DNA from: Auanema rhodensis
Taxonomy: Eukaryota; Nematoda; Chromadorea; Rhabditida; Rhabditidae
Reading direction: 5' to 3'
Assembly: GCA_964057225.1 (NCBI GenBank)
Contig: CAXKVF010000080.1
Coordinates: 186,001 to 250,000 of the forward strand
DNA length: 64,000 nt
Shown in pieces: positions 39,778 to 54,561 of this stretch. The notes beneath the pieces are model-generated. The model worked only from the letters and a program-made list of their open reading frames with translations. It had not been told where the DNA came from and did not search any database. Numbering within the stretch: the first letter of the stretch is position 1; every line of letters starts with the position of its first letter. Made by a program: the position numbers and the translations under genes.

Positions 39778-40833
39778 TAACCATGACTTTGAAATTTACG
39801 TGAACTTTAATTTATGCTAATTAAATGTACACGTGATGTGCACTTGGTATGTAACTCGCTTCACGTGAAAGATAAAGAGATGCGGTTTTCAAAATTAGAT
39901 TCCCCATGTCCATATTAGTCTAAAAACAAATTTTTATTGATATTGGTTCATGGTAACCATGACTTTGAAATTTACGTGAACTTTAATTTATGCTAATTAA
40001 ATGTACACGTGATGTGCACTTGGTATGTAACTCGCTTCACGTGAAAGATAAAGAGATGCGGTTTTCAAAATTAGATTCCCCATGTCCATATTAGTCTAAA
40101 AACAAATTTTTATTGATATTGCTTCATGGTAACCATGACTTTGAAATTTACGTGAACTTTAATTTTTGCTAATTAAATGTACACGTGATGTGCACTTGGT
40201 ATGTAACTCGCTTCACGTGAAAGATAAAGAGATGCGGTTTTCAAAATTAGATTCCCCCTGTCCATATTAGTCTAAAAACAAATTTTTATTGATATTGCTT
40301 CATGGTAACCATGACTTTGAAATTTACGTGAACTTTAATTTATGCTAATTAAATGTACACGTGATGTGCACTTGGTATGTAACTCGCTTCACGTGAAAGA
40401 TAAAGAGATGCGGTTTTCAAAATTAGATTCCCCATGTCCATATTAGTCTAAAAACAAATTTTTATTGATATTGCTTCATGGTAACCATGACTTTGAAATT
40501 TACGTGAACTTTAATTTATGCTAATTAAATGTACACGTGATGTGCACTTGGTATGTAACTCGCTTCACGTGAAAGATAAAGAGATGCGGTTTTCAAAATT
40601 AGATTCCCCATGTCCATATTAGTCTAAAAACAAATTTTTATTGATATTGCTTCATGGTAACCATGACTTTGAAATTTACGTGAACTTTAATTTATGCTAA
40701 TTAAATGTACACGTGATGTGCACTTGGTATGTAACTCGCTTCACGTGAAAGATAAAGAGATGCGGTTTTCAAAATTAGATTCCCCATGTCCATATTAGTC
40801 TAAAAACAAATTTTTATTGATATTGCTTCATGG
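39778..40833. repeat. Monomers 226-231: linking CTT segment
   Basis: Haplotypes run GTT, CTT, A37T+A129C-CTT (A37T at 40,166), CTT, CTT, CTT. It resembles the second half of the six-monomer unit and then plain CTT copies. Nothing else is present. Confidence 0.75.
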
Positions 40834-43800
40834 TAACCATGACTTTGAAATTTACGTGAACTTTAATTTATGCTAATTAAATGTACACGTGATGTGCACT
40901 TGGTATGTAACTCGCTTCACGTGAAAGATAAAGAGATGCGGTTTTCAAAATTAGATTCCCCATGTCCATATTAGTCTAAAAACAAATTTTTATTGATATT
41001 GCTTCATGGTAACCATGACTTTGAAATTTACGTGAACTTTAATTTATGCTAATTAAATGTACACGTGATGTGCACTTGGTATGTAACTCGCTTCACGTGA
41101 AAGATAAAGAGATGCGGTTTTCAAAATTAGATTCCCCCTGTCCATATTAGTCTAAAAACAAATTTTTATTGATATTGCTTCATGGTAACCATGACTTTGA
41201 AATTTACGTGAACTTTAATTTATGCTAATTAAATGTACACGTGATGTGCACTTGGTATGTAACTCGCTTCACGTGAAAGATAAAGAGATGCGGTTTTCAA
41301 AATTAGATTCCCCATGTCCATATTAGTCTAAAAACAAATTTTTATTGATATTGGTGCATGGTAACCATGACTTTGAAATTTACGTGAACTTTAATTTATG
41401 CTAATTAAATGTACACGTGATGTGCACTTGGTATGTAACTCGCTTCACGTGAAAGATAAAGAGATGCGGTTTTCAAAATTAGATTCCCCATGTCCATATT
41501 AGTCTAAAAACAAATTTTTATTGATATTGCTTCATGCTAACCATGACTTTGAAATTTACGTGAACTTTAATTTATGCTAATTAAATGTACACGTGATGTG
41601 CACTTGGTATGTAACTCGCTTCACGTGAAAGATAAAGAGATGCGGTTTTCAAAATTAGATTCCCCCTGTCCATATTAGTCTAAAAACAAATTTTTATTGA
41701 TATTGCTTCATGGTAACCATGACTTTGAAATTTACGTGAACTTTAATTTATGCTAATTAAATGTACACGTGATGTGCACTTGGTATGTAACTCGCTTCAC
41801 GTGAAAGATAAAGAGATGCGGTTTTCAAAATTAGATTCCCCATGTCCATATTAGTCTAAAAACAAATTTTTATTGATATTGCTTCATGGTAACCATGACT
41901 TTGAAATTTACGTGAACTTTAATTTATGCTAATTAAATGTACACGTGATGTGCACTTGGTATGTAACTCGCTTCACGTGAAAGATAAAGAGATGCGGTTT
42001 TCAAAATTAGATTCCCCATGTCCATATTAGTTTAAAAACAAATTTTTATTGATATTGGTGCATGGTAACCATGACTTTGAAATTTACGTGAACTTTAATT
42101 TATGCTAATTAAATTTACACGTGATGTGCACTTGGTATGTAACTCGCTTCACGTGAAAGAAGAAGAGATGCGGTTTTCAAAATTAGATTCCCCATGTCCA
42201 TATTAGTCTAAAAACAAATTTTTATTGATATTGCTTCATGGTAACCATGACTTTGAAATTTACGTGAACTTTAATTTATGCTAATTAAATGTACACGTGA
42301 TGTGCACTTGGTATGTAACTCGCTTCACGTGAAAGATAAAGAGATGCGGTTTTCAAAATTAGATTCCCCATGTCCATATTAGTCTAAAAACAAATTTTTA
42401 TTGATATTGGTGCATGGTAACCATGACTTTGAAATTTACGTGAACTTTAATTCATGCTAATTAAATGTACACGTGATGTGCACTTGGTATGTAACTCGCT
42501 TCACGTGAAAGATAAAGAGATGCGGTTTTCAAAATTAGATTCCCCATGTCCATATTAGTCTAAAAACAAATTTTTATTGATATTGGTTCATGGTAACCAT
42601 GACTTTGAAATTTACGTGAACTTTAATTTATGCTAATTAAATGTACACGTGATGTGCACTTGGTATGTAACTCGCTTCACGTGAAAGATAAAGAGATGCG
42701 GTTTTCAAAATTAGATTCCCCATGTCCATATTAGTCTAAAAACAAATTTTTATTGATATTGCTTCATGGTAACCATGACTTTGAAATTTACGTGAACTTT
42801 AATTTATGCTAATTAAATGTACACGTGATGTGCACTTGGTATGTAACTCGCTTCACGTGAAAGATAAAGAGATGCGGTTTTCAAAATTAGATTCCCCCTG
42901 TCCATATTAGTCTAAAAACAAATTTTTATTGATATTGCTTCATGGTAACCATGACTTTGAAATTTACGTGAACTTTAATTTATGCTAATTAAATGTACAC
43001 GTGATGTGCACTTGGTATGTAACTCGCTTCACGTGAAAGATAAAGAGATGCGGTTTTCAAAATTAGATTCCCCATGTCCATATTAGTCTAAAAACAAATT
43101 TTTATTGATATTGCTTCATGGTAACCATGACTTTGAAATTTACGTGAACTTTAATTTATGCTAATTAAATGTACACGTGATGTGCACTTGGTATGTAACT
43201 CGCTTCACGTGAAAGATAAAGAGATGCGGTTTTCAAAATTAGATTACCCATGTCCATATTAGTCTAAAAACAAATTTTTATTGATATTGCTTCATGGTAA
43301 CCATGACTTTGAAATTTACGTGAACTTTAATTTATGCTAATTAAATGTACACGTGATGTGCACTTGGTATGTAACTCGCTTCACGTGAAAGATAAAGAGA
43401 TGCGGTTTTCAAAATTAGATTCCCCATGTCCATATTAGTCTAAAAACAAATTTTTATTGATATTGCTTCATGGTAACCATGACTTTGAAATTTACGTGAA
43501 CTTTAATTTATGCTAATTAAATGTACACGTGATGTGCACTTGGTATGTAACTCGCTTCACGTGAAAGATAAAGAGATGCGGTTTTCAAAATTAGATTCCC
43601 CATGTCCATATTAGTCTAAAAACAAATTTTTATTGATATTGCTTCATGGTAACCATGACTTTGAAATTTACGTGAACTTTAATTTATGCTAATTAAATGT
43701 ACACGTGATGTGCACTTGGTATGTAACTCGCTTCACGTGAAAGATAAAGAGATGCGGTTTTCAAAATTAGATTCCCCATGTCCATATTAGTCTAAAAACA

Positions 43801-46465
43801 AATTTTTATTGATATTGCTTCATGGTAACCATGACTTTGAAATTTACGTGAACTTTAATTTATGCTAATTAAATGTACACGTGATGTGCACTTGGTATGT
43901 AACTCGCTTCACGTGAAAGATAAAGAGATGCGGTTTTCAAAATTAGATTCCCCCTGTCCATATTAGTCTAAAAACAAATTTTTATTGATATTGCTTCATG
44001 GTAACCATGACTTTGAAATTTACGTGAACTTTAATTTATGCTAATTAAATGTACACGTGATGTGCACTTGGTATGTAACTCGCTTCACGTGAAAGATAAA
44101 GAGATGCGGTTTTCAAAATTAGATTCCCCATGTCCATATTAGTCTAAAAACAAATTTTTATTGATATTGGTGCATGGTAACCATGACTTTGAAATTTACG
44201 TGAACTTTAATTTATGCTAATTAAATGTACACGTGATGTGCACTTGGTATGTAACTCGCTTCACGTGAAAGATAAAGAGATGCGGTTTTCAAAATTAGAT
44301 TCCCCATGTCCATATTAGTCTAAAAACAAATTTTTATTGATATTGCTTCATGCTAACCATGACTTTGAAATTTACGTGAACTTTAATTTATGCTAATTAA
44401 ATGTACACGTGATGTGCACTTGGTATGTAACTCGCTTCACGTGAAAGATAAAGAGATGCGATTTTCAAAATTAGATTCCCCCTGTCCATATTAGTCTAAA
44501 AACAAATTTTTATTGATATTGCTTCATGGTAACCATGACTTTGAAATTTACGTGAACTTTAATTTATGCTAATTAAATGTACACGTGATGTGCACTTGGT
44601 ATGTAACTCGCTTCACGTGAAAGATAAAGAGATGCGGTTTTCAAAATTAGATTCCCCATGTCCATATTAGTCTAAAAACAAATTTTTATTGATATTGCTT
44701 CATGGTAACCATGACTTTGAAATTTACGTGAACTTTAATTTATGCTAATTAAATGTACACGTGATGTGCACTTGGTATGTAACTCGCTTCACGTGAAAGA
44801 TAAAGAGATGCGGTTTTCAAAATTAGATTCCCCATGTCCATATTAGTTTAAAAACAAATTTTTATTGATATTGGTGCATGGTAACCATGACTTTGAAATT
44901 TACGTGAACTTTAATTTATGCTAATTAAATTTACACGTGATGTGCACTTGGTATGTAACTCGCTTCACGTGAAAGAAGAAGAGATGCGGTTTTCAAAATT
45001 AGATTCCCCATGTCCATATTAGTCTAAAAACAAATTTTTATTGATATTGCTTCATGGTAACCATGACTTTGAAATTTACGTGAACTTTAATTTATGCTAA
45101 TTAAATGTACACGTGATGTGCACTTGGTATGTAACTCGCTTCACGTGAAAGATAAAGAGATGCGGTTTTCAAAATTAGATTCCCCATGTCCATATTAGTC
45201 TAAAAACAAATTTTTATTGATATTGGTGCATGGTAACCATGACTTTGAAATTTACGTGAACTTTAATTCATGCTAATTAAATGTACACGTGATGTGCACT
45301 TGGTATGTAACTCGCTTCACGTGAAAGATAAAGAGATGCGGTTTTCAAAATTAGATTCCCCATGTCCATATTAGTCTAAAAACAAATTTTTATTGATATT
45401 GGTTCATGGTAACCATGACTTTGAAATTTACGTGAACTTTAATTTATGCTAATTAAATGTACACGTGATGTGCACTTGGTATGTAACTCGCTTCACGTGA
45501 AAGATAAAGAGATGCGGTTTTCAAAATTAGATTCCCCATGTCCATATTAGTCTAAAAACAAATTTTTATTGATATTGCTTCATGGTAACCATGACTTTGA
45601 AATTTACGTGAACTTTAATTTATGCTAATTAAATGTACACGTGATGTGCACTTGGTATGTAACTCGCTTCACGTGAAAGATAAAGAGATGCGGTTTTCAA
45701 AATTAGATTCCCCCTGTCCATATTAGTCTAAAAACAAATTTTTATTGATATTGCTTCATGGTAACCATGACTTTGAAATTTACGTGAACTTTAATTTATG
45801 CTAATTAAATGTACACGTGATGTGCACTTGGTATGTAACTCGCTTCACGTGAAAGATAAAGAGATGCGGTTTTCAAAATTAGATTCCCCATGTCCATATT
45901 AGTCTAAAAACAAATTTTTATTGATATTGCTTCATGGTAACCATGACTTTGAAATTTACGTGAACTTTAATTTATGCTAATTAAATGTACACGTGATGTG
46001 CACTTGGTATGTAACTCGCTTCACGTGAAAGATAAAGAGATGCGGTTTTCAAAATTAGATTCCCCATGTCCATATTAGTCTAAAAACAAATTTTTATTGA
46101 TATTGCTTCATGGTAACCATGACTTTGAAATTTACGTGAACTTTAATTTATGCTAATTAAATGTACACGTGATGTGCACTTGGTATGTAACTCGCTTCAC
46201 GTGAAAGATAAAGAGATGCGGTTTTCAAAATTAGATTCCCCCTGTCCATATTAGTCTAAAAACAAATTTTTATTGATATTGCTTCATGGTAACCATGACT
46301 TTGAAATTTACGTGAACTTTAATTTATGCTAATTAAATGTACACGTGATGTGCACTTGGTATGTAACTCGCTTCACGTGAAAGATAAAGAGATGCGGTTT
46401 TCAAAATTAGATTCCCCATGTCCATATTAGTCTAAAAACAAATTTTTATTGATATTGGTGCATGG
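40834..46465. repeat. Tandem 16-monomer (2,816 bp) duplication
   Basis: Markers recur exactly 2,816 bp apart: A129C (41,138/43,954), G176C (41,537/44,353), A129C (41,666/44,482), C143T (42,032/44,848), G50T with TA96AG (42,115/44,931), T36C (42,453/45,269), A129C (42,898/45,714). The match fails at monomers 246 versus 262 (A129C at 46,242 only), so the outer edges are approximate, because plain CTT monomers carry no information. Private changes are a C-to-A near 43,246 and G-to-A near 44,461. A shorter relative of its left half lies 37 monomers upstream around 34.5-35.2 kb. Confidence 0.88.
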
Positions 46466-49400
46466 TAACCATGACTTTGAAATTTACGTGAACTTTAATT
46501 TATGCTAATTAAATGTACACGTGATGTGCACTTGGTATGTAACTCGCTTCACGTGAAAGATAAAGAGATGCGGTTTTCAAAATTAGATTCCCCATGTCCA
46601 TATTAGTCTAAAAACAAATTTTTATTGATATTGCTTCATGGTAACCATGACTTTGAAATTTACGTGAACTTTAATTTATGCTAATTAAATGTACACGTGA
46701 TGTGCACTTGGTATGTAACTCGCTTCACGTGAAAGATAAAGAGATGCGGTTTTCAAAATTAGATTCCCCATGTCCATATTAGTCTAAAAACAAATTTTTA
46801 TTGATATTGCTTCATGGTAACCATGACTTTGAAATTTACGTGAACTTTAATTTATGCTAATTAAATGTACACGTGATGTGCACTTGGTATGTAACTCGCT
46901 TCACGTGAAAGATAAAGAGATGCGGTTTTCAAAATTAGATTCCCCATGTCCACATTAGTCTAAAAACAAATTTTTATTGATATTGCTTCATGGTAACCAT
47001 GACTTTGAAATTTACGTGAACTTTAATTTATGCTAATTAAATGTACACGTGATGTGCACTTGGTATGTAACTCGCTTCACGTGAAAGATAAAGAGATGCG
47101 GTTTTCAAAATTAGATTCCCCCTGTCCATATTAGTCTAAAAACAAATTTTTATTGATATTGCTTCATGGTAACCATGACTTTGAAATTTACGTGAACTTT
47201 AATTTATGCTAATTAAATGTACACGTGATGTGCACTTGGTATGTAACTCGCTTCACGTGAAAGATAAAGAGATGCGGTTTTCAAAATTAGATTCCCCATG
47301 TCCATATTAGTCTAAAAACAAATTTTTATTGATATTGGTGCATGGTAACCATGACTTTGAAATTTACGTGAACTTTAATTTATGCTAATTAAATGTACAC
47401 GTGATGTGCACTTGGTATGTAACTCGCTTCACGTGAAAGATAAAGAGATGCGGTTTTCAAAATTAGATTCCCCATGTCCATATTAGTCTAAAAACAAATT
47501 TTTATTGATATTGCTTCATGGTAACCATGACTTTGAAATTTACGTGAACTTTAATTTATGCTAATTAAATGTACACGTGATGTGCACTTGGTATGTAACT
47601 CGCTTCACGTGAAAGATAAAGAGATGCGGTTTTCAAAATTAGATTCCCCATGTCCATATTAGTCTAAAAACAAATTTTTATTGATATTGCTTCATGGTAA
47701 CCATGACTTTGAAATTTACGTGAACTTTAATTTATGCTAATTAAATGTACACGTGATGTGCACTTGGTATGTAACTCGCTTCACGTGAAAGATAAAGAGA
47801 TGCGGTTTTTAAAATTAGATTCCCCATGTCCATATTAGTCTAAAAACAAATTTTTATTGATATTGGTGCATGGTAACCATGACTTTGAAATTTACGTGAA
47901 CTTTAATTTATGCTAATTAAATGTACACGTGATGTGCACTTGGTATGTAACTCGCTTCACGTGAAAGATAAAGAGATGCGGTTTTCAAAATTAGATTCCC
48001 CATGTCCATATTAGTCTAAAAACAAATTTTTATTGATATTGGTGCATGGTAACCATGACTTTGAAATTTACGTGAACTTTAATTTATGCTAATTAAATGT
48101 ACACGTGATGTGCACTTGGTATGTAACTCGCTTCACGTGAAAGATAAAGAGATGCGGTTTTCAAAATTAGATTCCCCATGTCCATATTAGTCTAAAAACA
48201 AATTTTTATTGATATTGCTTCATGGTAACCATGACTTTGAAATTTACGTGAACTTTAATTTATGCTAATTAAATGTACACGTGATGTGCACTTGGTATGT
48301 AACTCGCTTCACGTGAAAGATAAAGAGATGCGGTTTTCAAAATTAGATTCCCCCTGTCCATATTAGTCTAAAAACAAATTTTTATTGATATTGCTCCATG
48401 GTAACCATGACTTTGAAATTTACGTGAACTTTAATTTATGCTAATTAAATGTACACGTGATGTGCACTTGGTATGTAACTCGCTTCACGTGAAAGATAAA
48501 GAGATGCGGTTTTCAAAATTAGATTCCCCATGTCCATATTAGTCTAAAAACAAATTTTTATTGATATTGCTTCATGGTAACCATGACTTTGAAATTTACG
48601 TGAACTTTAATTTATGCTAATTAAATGTACACGTGATGTGCACTTGGTATGTAACTCGCTTCACGTGAAAGATAAAGAGATGCGGTTTTCAAAATTAGAT
48701 TCCCCATGTCCATATTAGTCTAAAAACAAATTTTTATTGATATTGCTTCATGGTAACCATGACTTTGAAATTTACGTGAACTTTAATTTATGCTAATTAA
48801 ATGTACACGTGATGTGCACTTGGTATGTAACTCGCTTCACGTGAAAGATAAAGAGATGCGGTTTTCAAAATTAGATTCCCCCTGTCCATATTAGTCTAAA
48901 AACAAATTTTTATTGATATTGCTTCATGGTAACCATGACTTTGAAATTTACGTGAACTTTAATTTATGCTAATTAAATGTACACGTGATGTGCACTTGGT
49001 ATGTAACTCGCTTCACGTGAAAGATAAAGAGATGCGGTTTTCAAAATTAGATTCCCCATGTCCATATTAGTCTAAAAACAAATTTTTATTGATATTGGTG
49101 CATGGTAACCATGACTTTGAAATTTACGTGAACTTTAATTTATGCTAATTAAATGTACACGTGATGTGCACTTGGTATGTAACTCGCTTCACGTGAAAGA
49201 TAAAGAGATGCGGTTTTCAAAATTAGATTCCCCATGTCCATATTAGTCTAAAAACAAATTTTTATTGATATTGCTTCATGGTAACCATGACTTTGAAATT
49301 TACGTGAACTTTAATTTATGCTAATTAAATGTACACGTGATGTGCACTTGGTATGTAACTCGCTTCACGTGAAAGATAAAGAGATGCGGTTTTCAAAATT

Positions 49401-49985
49401 AGATTCCCCATGTCCATATTAGTCTAAAAACAAATTTTTATTGATATTGCTTCATGGTAACCATGACTTTGAAATTTACGTGAACTTTAATTTATGCTAA
49501 TTAAATGTACACGTGATGTGCACTTGGTATGTGACTCGCTTCACGTGAAAGATAAAGAGATGCGGTTTTTAAAATTAGATTCCCCATGTCCATATTAGTC
49601 TCAAAACAAATTTTTATTGATATTGGTTCAAGGTAACCATGACTTTGAAATTTACGTGAACTTTAATTTATGCTAATTAAATGTACACGTGATGTGCACT
49701 TGGTATGTAACTCGCTTCACGTGAAAGATAAAGAGATGCGGTTTTCAAAATTAGATTCCCCATGTCCATATTAGTCTAAAAACACATTTTTATTGATATT
49801 GCTTCATGGTAACCATGACTTTGAAATTTACGTGAACTTTAATTTATGCTAATTAAATGTACACGTGATGTGCACTTGGTATGTAACTCGCTTCACGTGA
49901 AAGATAAAGAGATGCGGTTTTTAAAATTAGATTCCCCATGTCCATATTAGTCTCAAAACAAATTTTTATTGATATTGGTTCATGG
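46466..49985. repeat. Monomers 264-283: ten-monomer repeat ending in C113T
   Basis: Monomers 267-271 and 277-281 share the order A129C, GTG, CTT, CTT, C113T, offset by 1,760 bp (A129C at 47,122/48,882; C113T at 47,810/49,570). C113T lengthens the T run to GGTTTTT. At 49,570 and 49,922 it occurs with A145C. Private changes include T to C in GCTTCAT near 48,395, A to G in TGTAACTCG near 49,533, and CATGG to CAAGG near 49,631. Confidence 0.85.
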
Positions 49986-51393
49986 TAACCATGACTTTGA
50001 AATTTACGTGAACTTTAATTTATGCTAATTAAATGTACACGTGATGTGCACTTGGTATGTAACTCGCTTCACGTGAAAGATAAAGAGATGCGGTTTTCAA
50101 AATTAGATTCCCCATGTCCATATTAGTCTAAAAACAAATTTTTATTGATATTGGTGCATGGTAACCATGACTTTGAAATTTACGTGAACTTTAATTTATG
50201 CTAATTAAATGTACACGTGATGTGCACTTGGTATGTAACTCGCTTCACGTGAAAGATAAAGAGATGCGGTTTTCAAAATTAGATTCCCCATGTCCATATT
50301 AGTCTAAAAACAAATTTTTATTGATATTGGTTCATGGTAACCATGACTTTGAAATTTACGTGAACTTTAATTTATGCTAATTAAATGTACACGTGATGTG
50401 CACTTGGTATGTAACTCGCTTCACGTGAAAGATAAAGAGATGCGGTTTTCAAAATTAGATTCCCCATGTCAATATTAGTCTAAAAACAAATTTTTATTGA
50501 TATTGGTTCATGGTAACCATGACTTTGAAATTTACGTGAACTTTAATTTATGCTAATTAAATGTACACGTGATGTGCACTTGGTATGTAACTCGCTTCAC
50601 GTGAAAGATAAAGAGATGCGGTTTTCAAAATTAGATTCCCCATGTCCATATTAGTCTAAAAACAAATTTTTATTGATATTGGTGCATGGTAACCATGACT
50701 TTGAAATTTACGTGAACTTTAATTTATGCTAATTAAATGTACACGTGATGTGCACTTGGTATGTAACTCGCTTCACGTGAAAGATAAAGAGATGCGGTTT
50801 TCAAAATTAGATTCCCCATGTCAATATTAGTCTAAAAACAAATTTTTATTGATATTGGTTCATGGTAACCATGACTTTGAAATTTACGTGAACTTTAATT
50901 TATGCTAATTAAATGTACACGTGATGTGCACTTGGTATGTAACTCGCTTCACGTGAAAGATAAAGAGATGCGGTTTTCAAAATTAGATTCCCCATGTCCA
51001 TATTAGTCTAAAAACAAATTTTTATTGATATTGGTTCATGGTAACCATGACTTTGAAATTTACGTGAACTTTAATTTATGCTAATTAAATGTACACGTGA
51101 TGTGCACTTGGTATGTAACTCGCTTCACGTGAAAGATAAAGAGATGCGGTTTTCAAAATTAGATTCCCCATGTCCATATTAGTCTAAAAACAAATTTTTA
51201 TTGATATTGGTGCATGGTAACCATGACTTTGAAATTTACGTGAACTTTAATTTATGCTAATTAAATGTACACGTGATGTGCACTTGGTATGTAACTCGCT
51301 TCACGTGAAAGATAAAGAGATGCGGTTTTCAAAATTAGATTCCCCATGTCCATATTAGTCTAAAAACAAATTTTTATTGATATTGGTTCATGG
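49986..51393. repeat. Monomers 284-291: GTG/GTT with a C134A pair
   Basis: Only GTG and GTT haplotypes occur. C134A (GTCCATA to GTCAATA) lies at 50,471 and 50,823, 352 bp apart, marking a two-monomer duplication. It is satellite only. Confidence 0.8.
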
Positions 51394-52625
51394 TAACCAT
51401 GACTTTGAAATTTACGTGAACTTTAATTTATGCTAATTAAATGTACACGTGATGTGCACTTGGTATGTAACTCGCTTCATGTGAAAGATAAAGAGATGCG
51501 GTTTTCAAAATTAGATTCCCCATGTCCATATTAGTCTAAAAACAAATTTTTATTGATATTGGTTCATGGTAACCATGACTTTGAAATTTACGTGAACTTT
51601 AATTTATGCTAATTAAATGTACACGTGATGTGCACTTGGTATGTAACTCGCTTCACGTGAAAGATAAAGAGATGCGGTTTTCAAAATTAGATTCCCCATG
51701 TCCATATTAGTCTAAAAACAAATTTTTATTGATATTGGTGCATGGTAACCATGACTTTGAAATTTACGTGAACTTTAATTTATGCTAATTAAATGTACAC
51801 GTGATGTGCACTTGGTATGTAACTCGCTTCACGTGAAAGATGAAGAGATGCGGTTTTCAAAATTAGATTCCCCATGTCCATATTAGTCTAAAAACAAATT
51901 TTTATTGATATTGGTGCATGGTAACCATGACTTTGAAATTTACGTGAACTTTAATTTATGCTAATTAAATGTACACGTGATGTGCACTTGGTATGTAACT
52001 CGCTTCACGTGAAAGATAAAGAGATGCGGTTTTCAAAATTATATTCCCCATGTCCATATTAGTTTAAAAACAAATTTTTATTGATATTGGTGCATGGTAA
52101 CCATGACTTTGAAATTTACGTGAACTTTAATTTATGCTAATTAAATGTACACGTGATGTGCACTTGGTATGTAACTCGCTTCACGTGAAAGATAAAGAGA
52201 TGCGGTTTTCAAAATTAGATTCCCCATGTCCATATTAGTCTAAAAACAAATTTTTATTGATATTGGTTCATGGTAACCATGACTTTGAAATTTACGTGAA
52301 CTTTAATTTATGCTAATTAAATGTACACGTGATGTGCACTTGGTATGTAACTCGCTTCACGTGAAAGATAAAGAGATGCGGTTTTCAAAATTAGATTCCC
52401 CATGGCCATATTAGTCTAAAAACAAATTTTTATTGATATTGGTGCATGGTAACCATGACTTTGAAATTTACGTGAACTTTAATTTATGCTAATTAAATGT
52501 ACACGTGATGTGCACTTGGTATGTAACTCGCTTCACGTGAAAGATAAAGAGATGCGGTTTTCAAAATTAGATTCCCCATGTCCATATTAGTCTAAAAACA
52601 AATTTTTATTGATATTGGTGCATGG
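51394..52625. repeat. Module A (monomers 292-298)
   Basis: Seven monomers: C87T-GTT (51,480), GTG, A97G-GTG (51,842), G121T+C143T-GTG (52,042), GTT, T132G-GTG (52,405), GTG. The same string occurs at monomers 314-320 and 325-331. Module B follows directly. Confidence 0.9.
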
Positions 52626-54561
52626 TAACCATGACTTTGAAATTTACGTGAACTTTAATTTATGCTAATTAAATGTACACGTGATGTGCACTTGGTATGT
52701 TACTCGCTTCACGTGAAAGATAAAGAGATGCGGTTTTCAAAATTAGATTCCCCATGTCCATATTAGTCTAAAAACAAATTTTTATTGATATTGGTTCATG
52801 GTAACCATGACTTTGAAATTTACGTGAACTTTAATTTATGCTAATTAAATGTAGACGTGATGTGCACTTGGTATGTAACTCGCTTCACGTGAAAGATAAA
52901 GAGATGCGGTTTTCAAAATTAGATTCCCCATGTCCATATTAGTCTAAAAACAAATTTTTATTGATATTAGTTCATGGTAACCATGACTTTGAAATTTACG
53001 TGAACTTTAATTTATGCTAATTAAATGTACACGTGATGTGCACTTGGTATGTAACTCGCTTCACGTGAAAGATAAAGAGATGCGGTTTTCAAAATTAGAT
53101 TCCCCATGTCCATATTAGTCTAAAAACAAATTTTTATTGATATTGGTTCATGGTAACCATGACTTTGAAATTTACGTGAACTTTAATTTATGCTAATTAA
53201 ATGTACACGTGATGTGCACTTGGTATGTAACTCGCTTCACGTGAAAGATAAAGAGATGCGGTTTTCAAAATTAGATTCCCCATGTTCATATTAGTCTAAA
53301 AACAAATTTTTATTGATATTGGTGCATGGTAACCATGACTTTGAAATTTACGTGAACTTTAATTCATGCTAATTAAATGTACACGTGATGTGCACTTGGT
53401 ATGTAACTTGCTTCACGTGAAAGATAAAGAGATGCGGTTTTCAAAATTAGATTCCCCATGTCCATATTAGTCTAAAAACAAATTTTTATTGATATTGGTG
53501 CATGGTAACCATGACTTTGAAATTTACGTGAACTTTAATTTATGCTAATTAAATGTACACGTGATGTGCACTTGGTATGTAACTCGCTTCACGTGAAAGA
53601 TGAAGAGATGCGGTTTTCAAAATTAGATTCCCCATGTCCATATTAGTTTAAAAACAAATTTTTATTGATATTGGTGCATGGTAACCATGACTTTGAAATT
53701 TACGTGAACTTTAATTTATGCTAATTAAATGTACACGTGATGTGCACTTGGTATGTAACTCGCTTCACGTGAAAGATAAAGAGATGCGGTTTTCAAAATT
53801 AGATTCCCCATGTCCATATTAGTCTAAAAACAAATTTTTATTGATATTGGTTCATGCTAACCATGACTTTGAAATTTACGTGCACTTTAATTTATGCTAA
53901 TTAAATGTACACGTGATGTGCACTTGGTATGTAACTCGCTTCACGTGAAAGATAAAGAGATGCGGTTTTCAAAATTAGATTCCCCCTGTCCATATTAGTT
54001 TAAAAACAAATTTTTATTGATATTGGTGCATGGTAACCATGACTTTGAAATTTACGTGAACTTTAATTTATGCTAATTAAATTTACACGTGATGTGCACT
54101 TGGTATGTAACTCGCTTCACGTGAAAGAAGAAGAGATGCGGTTTTCAAAATTAGATTCCCCATGTCCATATTAGTCTAAAAACAAATTTTTATTGATATT
54201 GGTTCATGGTAACCATGACTTTGAAATTTACGTGAACTTTAATTTATGCTAATTAAATGTACACGTGATGTGCACTTGGTATGTAACTCGCTTCACGTGA
54301 AAGATAAAGAGATGCGGTTTTCAAAATTAGATTCCCCATGTCCATATTAGTCTAAAAACAAATTTTTATTGATATTGGTTCATGGTAACCATGACTTTGA
54401 AATTTACGTGAACTTTAATTTATGCTAATTAAATGTACACGTGATGTGCACTTGGTATGTAACTCGCTTCACGTGAAAGATAAAGAGATGCGGTTTTCAA
54501 AATTAGATTCCCCATGTCCATATTAGTCTAAAAACAAATTTTTATTGATATTGCTTCATGG
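52626..54561. repeat. Module B (monomers 299-309)
   Basis: Eleven monomers with rare markers A76T (52,701), C53G (52,854), G168A (52,969), C133T (53,286), T36C+C80T, A97G+C143T, G176C (53,857), A26C (53,883) with A129C and C143T, G50T (54,083) with TA96AG, ending in a CTT monomer. It recurs at 58,434-60,369, 5,808 bp (33 monomers) downstream. Confidence 0.9.
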
